The notes below the pieces were generated by a model that saw only the letters and a program-made list of their open reading frames with translations, had not been told where the DNA came from and did no database searches. A DNA stretch of 64,000 nucleotides from Leucothrix mucor DSM 2157 (GTDB lineage Bacteria; Pseudomonadota; Gammaproteobacteria; Thiotrichales; Thiotrichaceae): contig NZ_ATTE01000001.1 of the NCBI RefSeq assembly GCF_000419525.1, positions 3,321,501-3,385,500 of the forward strand. The letters are read 5' to 3'. Positions 56,273-64,000 of this stretch are shown here, in pieces (position 1 is the stretch's first letter; the number at the start of each line of letters is the position of its first letter). The position numbers and the translations under genes were made by a program.

Positions 56273-56830
56273 GTGAGTAACGATTTAGAACCAAAGAAAT
56301 TCAGCAAAGACAGAGGCTTAAGTATCGCTATTTCTTTAATTAACGAACTTGTGAACATTGACGAGCTATCACCAACTGACAGAAAGCTCATAACTGATTC
56401 GCTAGCGCTACTAGCGCGTATCAGGAAAGATAAACCAGATACGAGAACCAAAGAGCCTAATCCTCGTAAAGTTAGTAAAGCCAGTTTTAAAAACTGCCCA
56501 ATCTGCGATTGCCAACTGAATACCAAGAACTATGACTCACACATTGCTAAAGTACACGGCAATAGAGATAAAACAATCCCGAAGAGCCTGAAGTCAGTTA
56601 AGCTCATTTCGAAGAGGGGAACTCGTTTGGTTGGTGACCATATTTGCTCTAATTGCAGAATTAAAACATCAAACCCTACAAGGTATGCACAGAGCAACAT
56701 CGGGGAGGTCGTTTTATGTGGGCGCTGCAAGACGAGAGTTAGAAATCGATCCTTTGAATCTAAAAAAATCGACGCGCTTGATATAGCTACAACAGGAGGT
56801 GGATTTGAAACTAACAGAAGAAGGCACTGA
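56273..56830 (+). CDS. two-zinc-site protein of unknown function
   Basis: This 185-residue protein starts with GTG 56273 supported by a strong GGAGGAAAA ribosome site. An N-terminal helical region (LSIAISLINELVNIDELSPT) is followed by a C2H2-like site, CPICDCQLNTKNYDSHIAKV with C75, C78, H90 and H95, and a second zinc site with CSNC (125, 128) and CGRC (149, 152). Lys/Arg-rich linkers suggest nucleic-acid binding. It does not match any zinc-finger family I know. The gene lies in an AT-rich islet, between IclR and an HTH/nucleotidyltransferase pair, and may belong with that pair as an accessory component. Confidence 0.7.
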   Translation: MSNDLEPKKFSKDRGLSIAISLINELVNIDELSPTDRKLITDSLALLARIRKDKPDTRTKEPNPRKVSKASFKNCPICDCQLNTKNYDSHIAKVHGNRDKTIPKSLKSVKLISKRGTRLVGDHICSNCRIKTSNPTRYAQSNIGEVVLCGRCKTRVRNRSFESKKIDALDIATTGGGFETNRRRH

Positions 56831-56930
56831 GCATTGGGGCCGTTTATTGTTTTAGATGTATTCGTTTTAAAGCAGACATTCTATTGATGCTGTATTAGTA
56901 TATATTCGTGATTCGCGAATAGAGAAGGCA

Positions 56931-57464
56931 ATGCTAAAACCTCAAGATATCGTTATTTTACTAAAATTAGTGGTTCTGGACTCAGAGTCTTGGTCTTATG
57001 CAAGCTTAGCAAAACAGCTGGGTATGAGCATGTCCGAGGTTCACGCCGGTATTAAGCGAAGTGTTGTCGCGCAGTTGGCCGTAAAGCAAGGTCAATCAGT
57101 GACAGTCAATCACCGCAATCTATTGGAGTTTTTAGTTCATGGTGTACGCTATGTGTTTCCTCCGATACGAGGTGAATTAACACGAGGACTGACAACTGCC
57201 TATGCGGCTGAACCATTGGTTAGTTACTTTGCCGGTAGTGCGGAGCCACCTCCAATCTGGCCTGATAGTGAAGGCAACACACGCGGAATCGCTTTGACGC
57301 CGTTGTATAAGTCGGTACCATTTGCAGTAAAGCAAGATAACAAACTCTATGAATTACTCGCTTTGGTGGACGCTATCCGTGTCGGGCGAGCCAGAGAAAG
57401 ACAGCTCGCAGTTCGTGAGCTAACTGCACGTCTGAGTGAAAATGAGGAGCGTTATGCATCCTAA
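56931..57464 (+). CDS. winged-helix protein, probable antitoxin/regulator of nucleotidyltransferase
   Basis: This 177-residue protein has an N-terminal winged helix (PQDIVILLKLVVLDSESWSY, then AKQLGMSMSEVHAGIKRSVV) followed by a conserved-looking GVRYVFPPIRGELTRGLTTA. The remaining 100 residues are rich in charged residues and end LTARLSENEERYAS. Its stop overlaps the start of the nucleotidyltransferase gene by 11 nt (57454-57464), so the two are translationally coupled. The order regulator then nucleotidyltransferase resembles AbiEi-AbiEii toxin-antitoxin pairs, although AbiEi has a different C-terminal domain. The GAGAAGG ribosome site is good. Function inferred. Confidence 0.75.
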   Translation: MLKPQDIVILLKLVVLDSESWSYASLAKQLGMSMSEVHAGIKRSVVAQLAVKQGQSVTVNHRNLLEFLVHGVRYVFPPIRGELTRGLTTAYAAEPLVSYFAGSAEPPPIWPDSEGNTRGIALTPLYKSVPFAVKQDNKLYELLALVDAIRVGRARERQLAVRELTARLSENEERYAS

Positions 57465-58137
57465 TATTCAAATACTGACATCAGCCGCTAATAGCCTTGG
57501 TGAGTTAACCAATGATCTAGTATTCCTGGGAGGCTGCGCGACAGGGCTTTTAATTACTGACCCCGCTGCCCCTGAAATTCGGGTCACACGTGACGTGGAT
57601 GCTATCGCACAAATAACTACCCGAATGGAGTATTACCAACTAGCAGATCAGCTCCGTGCTTGTGGTTTTCACGAATCACAGGAAGACGGCGCACCGCTGT
57701 GTCGTTGGGAAAATGCAGAGGTTATTTTGGATGTGATGCCTACAAATGAGAATATTCTGGGCTTTAGTAATCCGTGGTATGAAGGTGCTATTCAAACGGC
57801 AGAGATGGTCAGCTTGCCAACAGGCGAAACAATCAAGCTCGTTTCGCCCGCTTATTTTCTGGCAACCAAATTGGCTGCATTTTATGGTCGGGGCCGGGGC
57901 GACTTTTTGATGAGCCATGATATTGAAGATATTGTTGCGGTACTAGATGGCAGACCAGAGATTGTGGCGAATATTCAGAAAGCGGATGACGTAGTCAGAC
58001 ACTACCTCTCAGAGCAGTTTACGGCCTTGCTAAAAAGTCGTGACTTTGTTGAGGCTATTACCGGGCATTTGCCTGCTGATTCTGCCAGTCAGAAAAGAGT
58101 CACACTGCTGATTGAGCGAATCAGGCAGTTAAAATAG
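57454..58137 (+). CDS. AbiEii/MenT-like nucleotidyltransferase
   Basis: This protein of about 227 residues has a minimal nucleotidyltransferase core: the hG-G motif in DLVFLGGCATGLLI (G26, G27), the carboxylate pair in RVTRDVDAIA (D47, D49), and a third Asp in EVILDVMPTNEN (D93). This is the polymerase-beta-type active site used by AbiEii and MenT toxins. The middle motif LVSPAYFLATKLAAFYGRGR is the usual helix. ATG 57454 is preferred because GAGGAG lies just before it. With the coupled winged-helix gene, it fits a toxin-antitoxin or abortive-infection module, but this is not shown by sequence. Confidence 0.8.
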   Translation: MHPNIQILTSAANSLGELTNDLVFLGGCATGLLITDPAAPEIRVTRDVDAIAQITTRMEYYQLADQLRACGFHESQEDGAPLCRWENAEVILDVMPTNENILGFSNPWYEGAIQTAEMVSLPTGETIKLVSPAYFLATKLAAFYGRGRGDFLMSHDIEDIVAVLDGRPEIVANIQKADDVVRHYLSEQFTALLKSRDFVEAITGHLPADSASQKRVTLLIERIRQLK

Positions 58138-58202
58138 GTAGAATTAACACATGGTCGGTCTTTTTGTTGGGCATCATCACCACAAAACCAAGCCGATCAG
58201 AC

Positions 58203-58499
58203 TCAGTGATAACAATAACTATTGCGCAGCGGCGAGCTAATCGCCCACACCGCGCTAGCGCCCTGCTCAATCGTTAGAAAGTCCCCCGCTTGCAAATCCA
58301 CTTGTGAGCCATCGGCAAAGCTCAAAACGGCACTGCCCTCATTCACATATAAGGATACTGTTCGATCATAATCATGACTGAACTCCGCATCCGCACACTC
58401 CCAAATATCCCAATCGACAACCTTGCGCTTGGTATCTTCAGTGGCCAGTCGGCGTTTAAAACATGCTGCATCAATCAGTCGTTCGGTAAGACGAGTCAT
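58203..58499 (-). CDS. small cupin-like protein (DUF861-type)
   Basis: This 98-residue single-domain protein has a cupin-like barrel: VVDWDIWECADAEFSHDYDR, then SLYVNEGSAVLSFADGSQVD, AGDFLTIEQGASAVWAISSP. Histidines of the metal site are not conserved, so a typical cupin metal site is doubtful. It is close to the DUF861 group, which is tied to ureidoglycolate and related metabolism, but this is uncertain. GGAGAA precedes ATG 58499. It lies downstream of the GMC oxidoreductase gene on the same strand, 68 nt apart. Confidence 0.7.
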   Translation of the reverse strand: MTRLTERLIDAACFKRRLATEDTKRKVVDWDIWECADAEFSHDYDRTVSLYVNEGSAVLSFADGSQVDLQAGDFLTIEQGASAVWAISSPLRNSYCYH

Positions 58500-58567
58500 A
58501 GCGTTCTCCGTTTAATTCATAGTACTTGGGCTGTATAAGCTTGGGCTGTTTGAACAGCCTATCTTGA

Positions 58568-60211
58568 TCAGTTTGAGCGGTGATAATCAACAGACTCCGG
58601 CGGCAGTGGCGCATTACCCAAAATCATATCCGCCGCCTTCTCTGCAATCATAAACACACAGGCATTAATATTGGCACTGGGCACACTCGGAATCACCGAG
58701 GCATCCACAACCCGCAAACCATCAATCCCACGAAACTTTAATTCCAAATCAACCACTGCACGCTCATCGCCATCCGCCCCCATGCGCGCAGTACCACAGG
58801 GGTGATACGCCGAGGAGGCATCTTTACGGATAAACTCATCCAATTCCGCATCGGTACGAACCTGCTCACCCGGTAAATCCTCACGGCGATGAAACGGTTT
58901 AAAGGCCGCTTGCGCCAACAACTCACGCCCCAGCTTTAAGCCTTCACGCATTTCATAACGGTCGCGCTCAGTGGCTAGATAATTGGGATCAATCAGTAGC
59001 GCATCATCGGGATTCGCAGAGGCCAAACGCACGGTGCCACGGCTTTCAGGGCGCATGGTTCCGGCCCCTAAGCGATAGCCATTTTTAGCCGGATTCGGAA
59101 TCCAGTTTTCACCAAAGAACACCGGAAAAAAGTGGAACTGAATATTAGGATGCGTAACCGTCTCATCACTTTTTAAAAACGCCCCAACATGACATTGATT
59201 CACCGCTGCCACACCACCTTTCCACGCAAACCACTGGATGCCAGCCCATACCATAAGGTGCGGCTTCAGGTATTTATTGAGCGATACCGGCTGATCCGTT
59301 TCCACCTGAATATGCGCTTCCAGATGATCCTGCAAATTCTCACCCAGCATCGGCGCAGAGTGAACCACGTCAATACCATGCTCACGCAAATGCGCTTCCG
59401 GCCCAATGCCCGACAGCATTAAAATCTGCGGCGTACCAAACACACCGGCGGCCATAATCACTTCTTTATCGGCCGACACAATGGCTTGGCGCTTACCCTT
59501 CACAAACTCCACACCAGTCGCGCGGCCATTTTCAACCACGACCCGCAACACTTTCGCGCCAGTCACCACATCCAGATTGTCACGCATCGCTTGCTCATGC
59601 AGATAAGCGCGTGACGAACTGCTGCGATAGCCTTTTTCCACCGTCATTTCAAAGCGGCTGACACCTTCCTGCCTAAAGCCATTTACATCTTCCGTCAGCT
59701 CATGACCCGCTTGCTGCCCTGCTTCTAGAAAGGCAGCATTGAGAGGATTAAGTTGTTGCTGAACTTTCACCCCAACCAAACCGGCATTATTGCGATAGGC
59801 ATTCGCAGGGCCATCGCGTCGCTCAAACTTTTTAAAATACGGCAAGCAATCGGCATAAGACCAACCGGTGCAACCCTCCACCGCGGCCCAATCATCATAA
59901 TCACGCGGATTGCCACGCAAATAGGTCATGCCATTAATCGACGAAGAGCCACCTAGCGCCTTACCACGCGGCTGATCGATTTCACGATTATTCAGGTGCT
60001 TTTGTGGGGTCGTCTTGAACCAGTAGTTATATTGACTGGTGGGCTTAAAGGCAGAGCGCAGGCCAGCTGGCATCTGCAAAATCCAGCTACGATCATTGCC
60101 ACCATGCTCCAATAACAACACGGAATATTGACCGGACTCACTGAGGCGATGCGCCAACACACAGCCCGCCGTTCCCGCGCCCACAATAATGTAATCATAA
60201 CGATGCTTCAC
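58568..60211 (-). CDS. GMC family FAD-dependent dehydrogenase (choline dehydrogenase-like)
   Basis: This 547-residue flavoenzyme has the GMC signatures: [20 protein letters not shown] for [22 protein letters not shown] for the first GMC block, and [15 protein letters not shown]-like [20 protein letters not shown]. Active-site His and Asn occur in [12 protein letters not shown] and [16 protein letters not shown]. The length and blocks resemble BetA-type choline dehydrogenase. The start overlaps the DddP-like gene upstream by ATGA. It may oxidise a choline-like or DMSP-derived alcohol, but this is not deducible. It is a diverged relative of the GMC gene at 49.2 kb. Confidence 0.88.
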   Translation of the reverse strand: MKHRYDYIIVGAGTAGCVLAHRLSESGQYSVLLLEHGGNDRSWILQMPAGLRSAFKPTSQYNYWFKTTPQKHLNNREIDQPRGKALGGSSSINGMTYLRGNPRDYDDWAAVEGCTGWSYADCLPYFKKFERRDGPANAYRNNAGLVGVKVQQQLNPLNAAFLEAGQQAGHELTEDVNGFRQEGVSRFEMTVEKGYRSSSSRAYLHEQAMRDNLDVVTGAKVLRVVVENGRATGVEFVKGKRQAIVSADKEVIMAAGVFGTPQILMLSGIGPEAHLREHGIDVVHSAPMLGENLQDHLEAHIQVETDQPVSLNKYLKPHLMVWAGIQWFAWKGGVAAVNQCHVGAFLKSDETVTHPNIQFHFFPVFFGENWIPNPAKNGYRLGAGTMRPESRGTVRLASANPDDALLIDPNYLATERDRYEMREGLKLGRELLAQAAFKPFHRREDLPGEQVRTDAELDEFIRKDASSAYHPCGTARMGADGDERAVVDLELKFRGIDGLRVVDASVIPSVPSANINACVFMIAEKAADMILGNAPLPPESVDYHRSN

Positions 60212-61401
60212 AGATAGCTCTCCTCAAATGGACAATCGGACAATGGCACGGGGCCTTCGTTGGTAATCAATACTGGCTGCTCCAGCTTCACGCCTTCATC
60301 GCCACCCACTGCGCCAATATAGCTTTCCACGCAGACCGTCATGCCTTCCTCAAACTCACCGGAATACTGCCACGTCGCATGATCCTGAGGGTAATACACC
60401 AAGGGATACTCCACCCCAAAACCAATCCCATGAATGATCTCGGCATAGCGGTTTGGCACATAAATATCCGGCATTTTCCACGATTTCTCACCAAACTCAT
60501 GGAAGCCAACGCCCGGCTTTAGCAAGGCCATATTGTGCTGCAGCTGCTCGTAGGCCTGACTGTATAAATGACGCTGCTCATCGGTCGGCTTTTTATCGCC
60601 CACCACAAAGGCGCGGGTCTGATCGTTAAACATGCCATCGGGGCCGATCAGGTCGGTATCAAAGACCAGCATTTCGCCGTTTTCAATAATCTTGTCGCTG
60701 GTCTCGGTAAACCATGGATTGGTGTGATGGCCGGATGACAGCAAGCGGGTTTCCGGCACTTCGCCGCCGTGCTCCATATTGTATTGCGTCAGCTTCGAGA
60801 GCAGGAAGTTTTCAGTCACGCCAGGCTCAGCATGCGAGCGCATAAAGGCCACCGCATCGGTACACACTTGCATGGAATTTTTAAGAATGGCGATCTCTTC
60901 CGGTGACTTAATCGAGCGGGCAACCTCCAGCGGTGCTTTGGCATCTTTTAAGGTAATCCCGTGACGTTGCAGCGCCAACGTTGGGAGTAAATCGGCCCGA
61001 TCAATCCCCAGCGTTGCGCCCTTGCCGCAAGTGGAGCGCAGCAGATCAACAATCTCATCCGCCCATTGATTCGCGTGCTCTTCTGCCCGATTACCCGAGC
61101 CGAAAAAGTCCCAGCTTTTGGCCGGGCGCGTTTCATCAATGGTTTCAAGATCACCCGATAAGTGTTTAGCGCCGCCGTAATCAAACAACACAACCGGGCC
61201 ACTCACCGGTACAAACACATAGCGCGCCAAGTTGTGCGAGGTCCAAACCTGCATATTGCGGCAGCCGGTGGTGTAGCGCACATTGAGTGGGCTGTAGAGC
61301 ACCGCCGCATCCATTCCGAACTCAGCCAGTAACGCTCGGGTGCGATTTAAGCGGTAAGCTCTAACGCTTTTTTGATCGATAGTCGTGGGTAATTGCAGCA
61401 T
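60208..61401 (-). CDS. M24-family metalloenzyme, DddP-like (possible DMSP lyase)
   Basis: This 397-residue protein has the pita-bread M24 fold of creatinase and DMSP lyase DddP. It shares DddP-type blocks, such as [19 protein letters not shown] near the N-terminus, [21 protein letters not shown] and [19 protein letters not shown]. The six metal ligands expected for DddP are in place: D248, D250, D260, H324, E359 and E374. DddP cleaves dimethylsulfoniopropionate to DMS and acrylate. Other M24 enzymes (Xaa-Pro peptidase, creatinase) remain possible because substrate-pocket residues cannot be checked here. It has a strong GGAGGCG ribosome site and overlaps the GMC gene. Confidence 0.75.
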   Translation of the reverse strand: MLQLPTTIDQKSVRAYRLNRTRALLAEFGMDAAVLYSPLNVRYTTGCRNMQVWTSHNLARYVFVPVSGPVVLFDYGGAKHLSGDLETIDETRPAKSWDFFGSGNRAEEHANQWADEIVDLLRSTCGKGATLGIDRADLLPTLALQRHGITLKDAKAPLEVARSIKSPEEIAILKNSMQVCTDAVAFMRSHAEPGVTENFLLSKLTQYNMEHGGEVPETRLLSSGHHTNPWFTETSDKIIENGEMLVFDTDLIGPDGMFNDQTRAFVVGDKKPTDEQRHLYSQAYEQLQHNMALLKPGVGFHEFGEKSWKMPDIYVPNRYAEIIHGIGFGVEYPLVYYPQDHATWQYSGEFEEGMTVCVESYIGAVGGDEGVKLEQPVLITNEGPVPLSDCPFEESYL

Positions 61402-61536
61402 GTTTCGCCTCCGGAATTCATTGCAGATGTTGCCTGATCGTTCGGAGTTTCGGCGCTTACGGTCATTAAAGCAAACTAATCAATTTCAATTAGTGATCAA
61501 TAATTATTTAATGATCGATTCTTGCTGATCGCACTA

Positions 61537-61920
61537 TCAATACATCGGATTGCCGTTTTTGGTTTCGGCCGGAATCTCCTGAATCGAATCCCAATGCTCA
61601 ACGATTTTACCGTTATCATCAAAGCGGAAGAAATCCATCGTGATGTACTCGTCACCATCTGGCCAAGCCTGATGAGTGTGCAGCGCAACCAAATCACCCT
61701 CTGCAATGGCACGCACAAACTCAATCGTCTTGCCTGGATAGTCCCGATCCATTTCGGTGAAGTAATCGATAAATGCTTGTTTGCCATCACCTACTGCTGG
61801 ATTGTGCTGGATGTAGTCATCACCGACGTATAGTTCGACCGCTTTTTCCGGGTCGCCAAGGTAGGCGGTTTTGTAGAAGGCGATGGCGTTTTGTTTGTTG
61901 GTTTGTAGATTATGATTCAT
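61537..61920 (-). CDS. SnoaL/NTF2-like protein
   Basis: This 127-residue protein fits the SnoaL-like polyketide cyclase/NTF2 fold: NAIAFYKTAYLGDPEKAVEL, then YVGDDYIQHNPAVGDGKQAF, and the end ITMDFFRFDDNGKIVEHWD. The histidine-asparagine-proline near HNP and the final EHWD strand are typical. Functions range from isomerases to binding proteins, so nothing specific can be said. GGAAGGAAA gives a good ribosome site. It precedes the M24 gene by about 135 nt on the same strand. Confidence 0.85.
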   Translation of the reverse strand: MNHNLQTNKQNAIAFYKTAYLGDPEKAVELYVGDDYIQHNPAVGDGKQAFIDYFTEMDRDYPGKTIEFVRAIAEGDLVALHTHQAWPDGDEYITMDFFRFDDNGKIVEHWDSIQEIPAETKNGNPMY

Positions 61921-61951
61921 GTGATTTCCTTCCGGGTAACGTTGGGTCTGT

Positions 61952-62380
61952 TTATTGCTTTAGGTAATTCCACGGATTGAGCAATCGCAGATCAGGCAAA
62001 AAATCGAAGTCTTTAGTGTTTCTCGTCACCAGCAAACTATCCGCTGACCGAGCCACGGCTGCAATCATCATATCTTCAACACTCATTGGACGACCTACTT
62101 GGCGAGTATAGATAGCGATATTGGCATACTTGGATGCAGCATCGCAGTTGTATTCTAGGCACCGCTCCGGAAACAACTCAAACACAGCAGTCGCAGCTTG
62201 CTGAAGTTGCTGCTTTCGCTTGCCATCATCGAGTAAGCCAATTCCCCATTCGATTTCCGCTTTACTAATCGCGCAAAGGTACAAGTCCGTTTCAAGCTGT
62301 TCATCTATCCACGACAGCACAGAGACATCAGGTTGCGCTTTCATTAGTTCGGAAATGACATTGGTATCAAGCAAGATCAT
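61952..62380 (-). CDS. VapC/FitB-type PIN-domain toxin
   Basis: This 142-residue PIN-domain RNase has the four acidic residues in order: ILLDTNVISELMKAQPD with D5, then the EIEWGIGLLDDG region, GRPMSVEDMMIAAVA, and VTRNTKDFDFLPDL. The LLxTNVISELM start is strongly FitB-like. Cognate RNAs in the VapC group are tRNA or rRNA; the target here is unknown. Its start overlaps the antitoxin stop by ATGA, so they are translationally coupled. It is the toxin of the antitoxin gene upstream. Confidence 0.92.
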   Translation of the reverse strand: MILLDTNVISELMKAQPDVSVLSWIDEQLETDLYLCAISKAEIEWGIGLLDDGKRKQQLQQAATAVFELFPERCLEYNCDAASKYANIAIYTRQVGRPMSVEDMMIAAVARSADSLLVTRNTKDFDFLPDLRLLNPWNYLKQ

Positions 62381-62634
62381 GAATGATCACCTGAAAAATC
62401 AGGTGCGGCACGTGGCATTGAACGCGGTGGCAAATCTAAATTAATCGGCCCACTGATTGCCATTACGGTTTCGTGAATACGGCTGCCGAGACCTTTTTTA
62501 ACCGTTGAAGCGCTCAATGCTTGCTTCAAGATGCGACGGACTTCTTCTTCCATCGACCAGCCATGCTCCGCCGCTCTGATACGGAGCTGTGTTTTGACTG
62601 AGTCGTCTATATTTCGAATGGTGAGCATCGCCAT
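62377..62634 (-). CDS. FitA-type ribbon-helix-helix antitoxin
   Basis: This 85-residue antitoxin has an N-terminal ribbon-helix-helix, MLTIRNIDDSVKTQLRIRAA and EHGWSMEEEVRRILKQALSA, characteristic of FitA and plasmid-stability antitoxins. The C-terminal half contacts the toxin. GGAGTG lies 8 nt before ATG 62634. It should repress its own operon with the PIN partner. The pair is intact. Confidence 0.93.
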   Translation of the reverse strand: MAMLTIRNIDDSVKTQLRIRAAEHGWSMEEEVRRILKQALSASTVKKGLGSRIHETVMAISGPINLDLPPRSMPRAAPDFSGDHS

Positions 62635-62700
62635 GTTTAAGCACTCCGATAACTAAAGATAGATTTCATTGTACTCAATGAATGCATTGCATTCAATATA

Positions 62701-62855
62701 AAGCACTTCAAACAAAGCTTCCAATAAATTAGATTTACCACTACCGTTTTATCTACCAAGATTTCAACGAAATTTTCTTCATCAAAAGTCAGCCCGAAGT
62801 TTCTCGGAAACTTATAGGCAGCTTCATAATTGATGTCTAAAAGGCTATGCCTACT
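62701..62855 (-). pseudogene. Possible degenerate GxxExxxY-like fragment
   Basis: In the minus strand, the stretch SLLDINYEAAYKFPRNFGLT followed by FDEENFVEILVDKTVVVNLI resembles GxxExxxY proteins, which have a YEAAL helix and then a DLLVxxKVIVELK strand. The ELK is missing and the frame continues into hydrophobic non-family residues, so this is probably a decayed relic. The same frame has no ribosome site and runs into the LysR start region. I would give this low weight. Confidence 0.3.
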
Positions 62856-62887
62856 CAACTGCAAACAACGGCCAATCAAAACCGAAT

Positions 62888-63727
62888 ATGAAACCCGCAA
62901 TCGACCTAAATCTAATCAAAACCTTCCTAACCGTGCTGGAAGAGCAAGGCCTGAAGCCAGCCGCCGAACGCTTAAATAAAACGCCCGCCGCGATCAGTGT
63001 TCAGATCAAAAAGCTAGAAAGCCTGCTAGGCAAGCGCGTATTGGAGCGCAATAACCAAGGCATCGTACTCACCTCAGCCGGTGAAACACTGCGTCGCAAA
63101 GGCTGTGTGCTAATGCAGCTCAACTACGAGCTATTGGGAGATTTCAGTGGTAGCGAGCTGAGCGGGCCATTAAATTTTGGCGCACCGACAGATTACGCAC
63201 CGACGCTATTAAACAAACTGTTGCCGATCTTCCAGCAGGAGTTTCCCCATGTCGCGCCCAGTATTAGCCTTGAGCCCAGCCGCATATTGCGCCCACGTGT
63301 ACAGTCCGGCTCATTGGATATGGCGATTCTAGCCTGCGAGCCAAACCACGAGGAAGGCCATGCATTGTGGACTGAGGAAGTGACTTGGTATGGCAATGCG
63401 ATGGAGGCCGATGGCAAAATCCGCGCGGGCGTTTTGAGCACCAATTGCATCTTGCGGGATCGCGCTCTGGAAAAGCTGCGGGAGGCAAGCAGCGGCTTTA
63501 ATCTGGTACTGGAAGCGGCGACCGTTGCCTCGCTCAGAGATGCTGTGGAAGCGGGATTTTGTCAGGCATTTCTCCCCGCTTCACTGGAAGGTCAGCTGAA
63601 GCGCTCGGAGGCATTTAGCGACTCACCACCGTTGCGATTAACATTTTCGCTGGTTGGCAATGATCGTTTTAAACAAAATGATATGAGCAGCATTGCGGAT
63701 CAGTTCAGGCATTCGCTGGAAGTCTGA
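62888..63727 (+). CDS. LysR family transcriptional regulator
   Basis: This 279-residue LTTR has the HTH at IKTFLTVLEEQGLKPAAERL then NKTPAAISVQIKKLESLLGK, and a typical effector domain. The signature RVLERNNQGIVLTSAGETLR is present. Residues LNFGAPTDYAPTLLNKLLPI begin the effector domain as usual. The protein is a little shorter than usual at 279 aa. Its targets are not obvious; the antitoxin-toxin pair and the fragment lie upstream and divergently. No binding site was identified. Confidence 0.9.
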   Translation: MKPAIDLNLIKTFLTVLEEQGLKPAAERLNKTPAAISVQIKKLESLLGKRVLERNNQGIVLTSAGETLRRKGCVLMQLNYELLGDFSGSELSGPLNFGAPTDYAPTLLNKLLPIFQQEFPHVAPSISLEPSRILRPRVQSGSLDMAILACEPNHEEGHALWTEEVTWYGNAMEADGKIRAGVLSTNCILRDRALEKLREASSGFNLVLEAATVASLRDAVEAGFCQAFLPASLEGQLKRSEAFSDSPPLRLTFSLVGNDRFKQNDMSSIADQFRHSLEV

Positions 63728-63869
63728 GCCTAGTCTCACCCCAGAGCAATTCAGTAAAGCCATCGTTCGCAAAAACTTAAACCAGTTAAAAAATCCCAAA
63801 TAACGCTTCGGCTTGATACCGACTTGCTAGTCACCCCCGTGAGGCTAAGATGAAGTAGGACGGATTCAT

Positions 63870-63998
63870 TCACGAAACCAAGCCCTGAACCGCAGAAGGA
63901 AAAGAAGCTAACTCCCCATCACCACCTACTAACAACTCTGCCGCAACCACTGAGCGTTGTTCGTCTAGCGTTTCGAGGTGGTCGATATCTGCAACCAC
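63870..63998 (-). CDS. 3' end of an unidentified gene running off the window
   Basis: An open minus-strand frame enters from beyond the window edge and stops at 63870-63872, encoding DIDHLETLDEQRSVVAAELL with a Gly/Ala-rich end (VGGDGELASFPSAVQGLVS). Codon choice looks coding. Only about 42 codons are visible, so no family can be assigned. The 140 nt between it and the LysR stop hold nothing recognisable. Confidence 0.35.
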   Translation of the reverse strand: MVADIDHLETLDEQRSVVAAELLVGGDGELASFPSAVQGLVS

Positions 63999-64000
63999 CT

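Noticed and set aside
58203-58499. Cupin near a DddP-like gene, considered as a cupin-type DMSP lyase (DddQ/DddL/DddW/DddK)
   Set aside because: It is too short and lacks the histidine-rich metal motif of those enzymes.
62637-62900. 87-codon minus-strand frame as an intact gene
   Set aside because: No ribosome site and it runs over the LysR start; only a possible decayed fragment is kept.

Overview
The window reads as chromosome of a Gram-negative gammaproteobacterium, most likely marine. The evidence is lipoproteins with normal lipoboxes, Tat-type leaders, MscS, MltB and ThiC/ThiO/ThiS/ThiG of proteobacterial type, two neighbouring proteins with GlyGly-CTERM sorting tails (a rhombosortase trait of gammaproteobacteria), and a protein that strongly resembles the DMSP lyase DddP. 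The genus cannot be read from the sequence. Base composition is near 48-50% G+C, with AT-richer patches at 10.2-10.7, 13.3-15.0, 40-42 and 56-57 kb that coincide with accessory genes.

Layout. 0-3.7 kb: Asp/Glu-racemase family enzyme, a TPP-riboswitch-controlled thiamine-binding protein (thiB) without its permease genes, glutaminase, and a SpoIIAA-like protein. 3.9-9.0 kb: MATE exporter, then a sugar-acid operon (ManD-type mannonate dehydratase and a Gfo/Idh/MocA oxidoreductase) divergent from a LacI regulator, with a perfect 18-bp palindrome between them. 9.1-13.3 kb: hydrolase, CsbD, MscS, DUF4143 ATPase. 13.3-15.5 kb is a scarred toxin-antitoxin islet: a frameshifted Fic remnant, HigBA with a 17-bp inverted repeat, two further coding scars, and ParDE. 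15.6-23.7 kb: xdhC, fused thiD-thiE, a lipoprotein, and the thiC-thiO-thiS-thiG operon behind a second TPP riboswitch.

23.8-31.5 kb: YHYH lipoprotein, MltB, a membrane protein, and a four-gene operon of exported proteins (beta-propeller-like, Ig-like, intradiol dioxygenase, small secreted protein) divergent from a TetR regulator with two identical 12-bp operators. This operon is the best candidate here for an undescribed system. 31.5-42.6 kb: DUF1499, HD and DUF2798 proteins, a pentaheme cytochrome and a large exported protein, both with GlyGly-CTERM tails, then many small genes (DJ-1, LysE, cupin, DUF2726 lipoprotein, membrane proteins). 42.8-49.2 kb: two tandem NmrA-type reductases, a LysR regulator, and an IorAB-cytochrome molybdenum hydroxylase operon.

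49.2-55.9 kb: a catabolic operon (aldehyde dehydrogenase, MFS transporter, enolase-superfamily dehydratase, GMC oxidoreductase) divergent from an IclR regulator, with a 21-bp-arm inverted repeat between them. 55.9-58.1 kb: a small accessory islet with a two-zinc-site protein and an HTH/nucleotidyltransferase pair that looks like a toxin-antitoxin or abortive-infection module. 58.2-61.9 kb: DddP-like M24 enzyme, a second GMC oxidoreductase, a cupin and a SnoaL-like protein. 62-64 kb: a FitAB/VapBC-type pair, a degenerate GxxExxxY-like remnant, a LysR regulator and the tail of a further gene. No rRNA, tRNA, CRISPR array or intact insertion sequence was seen.
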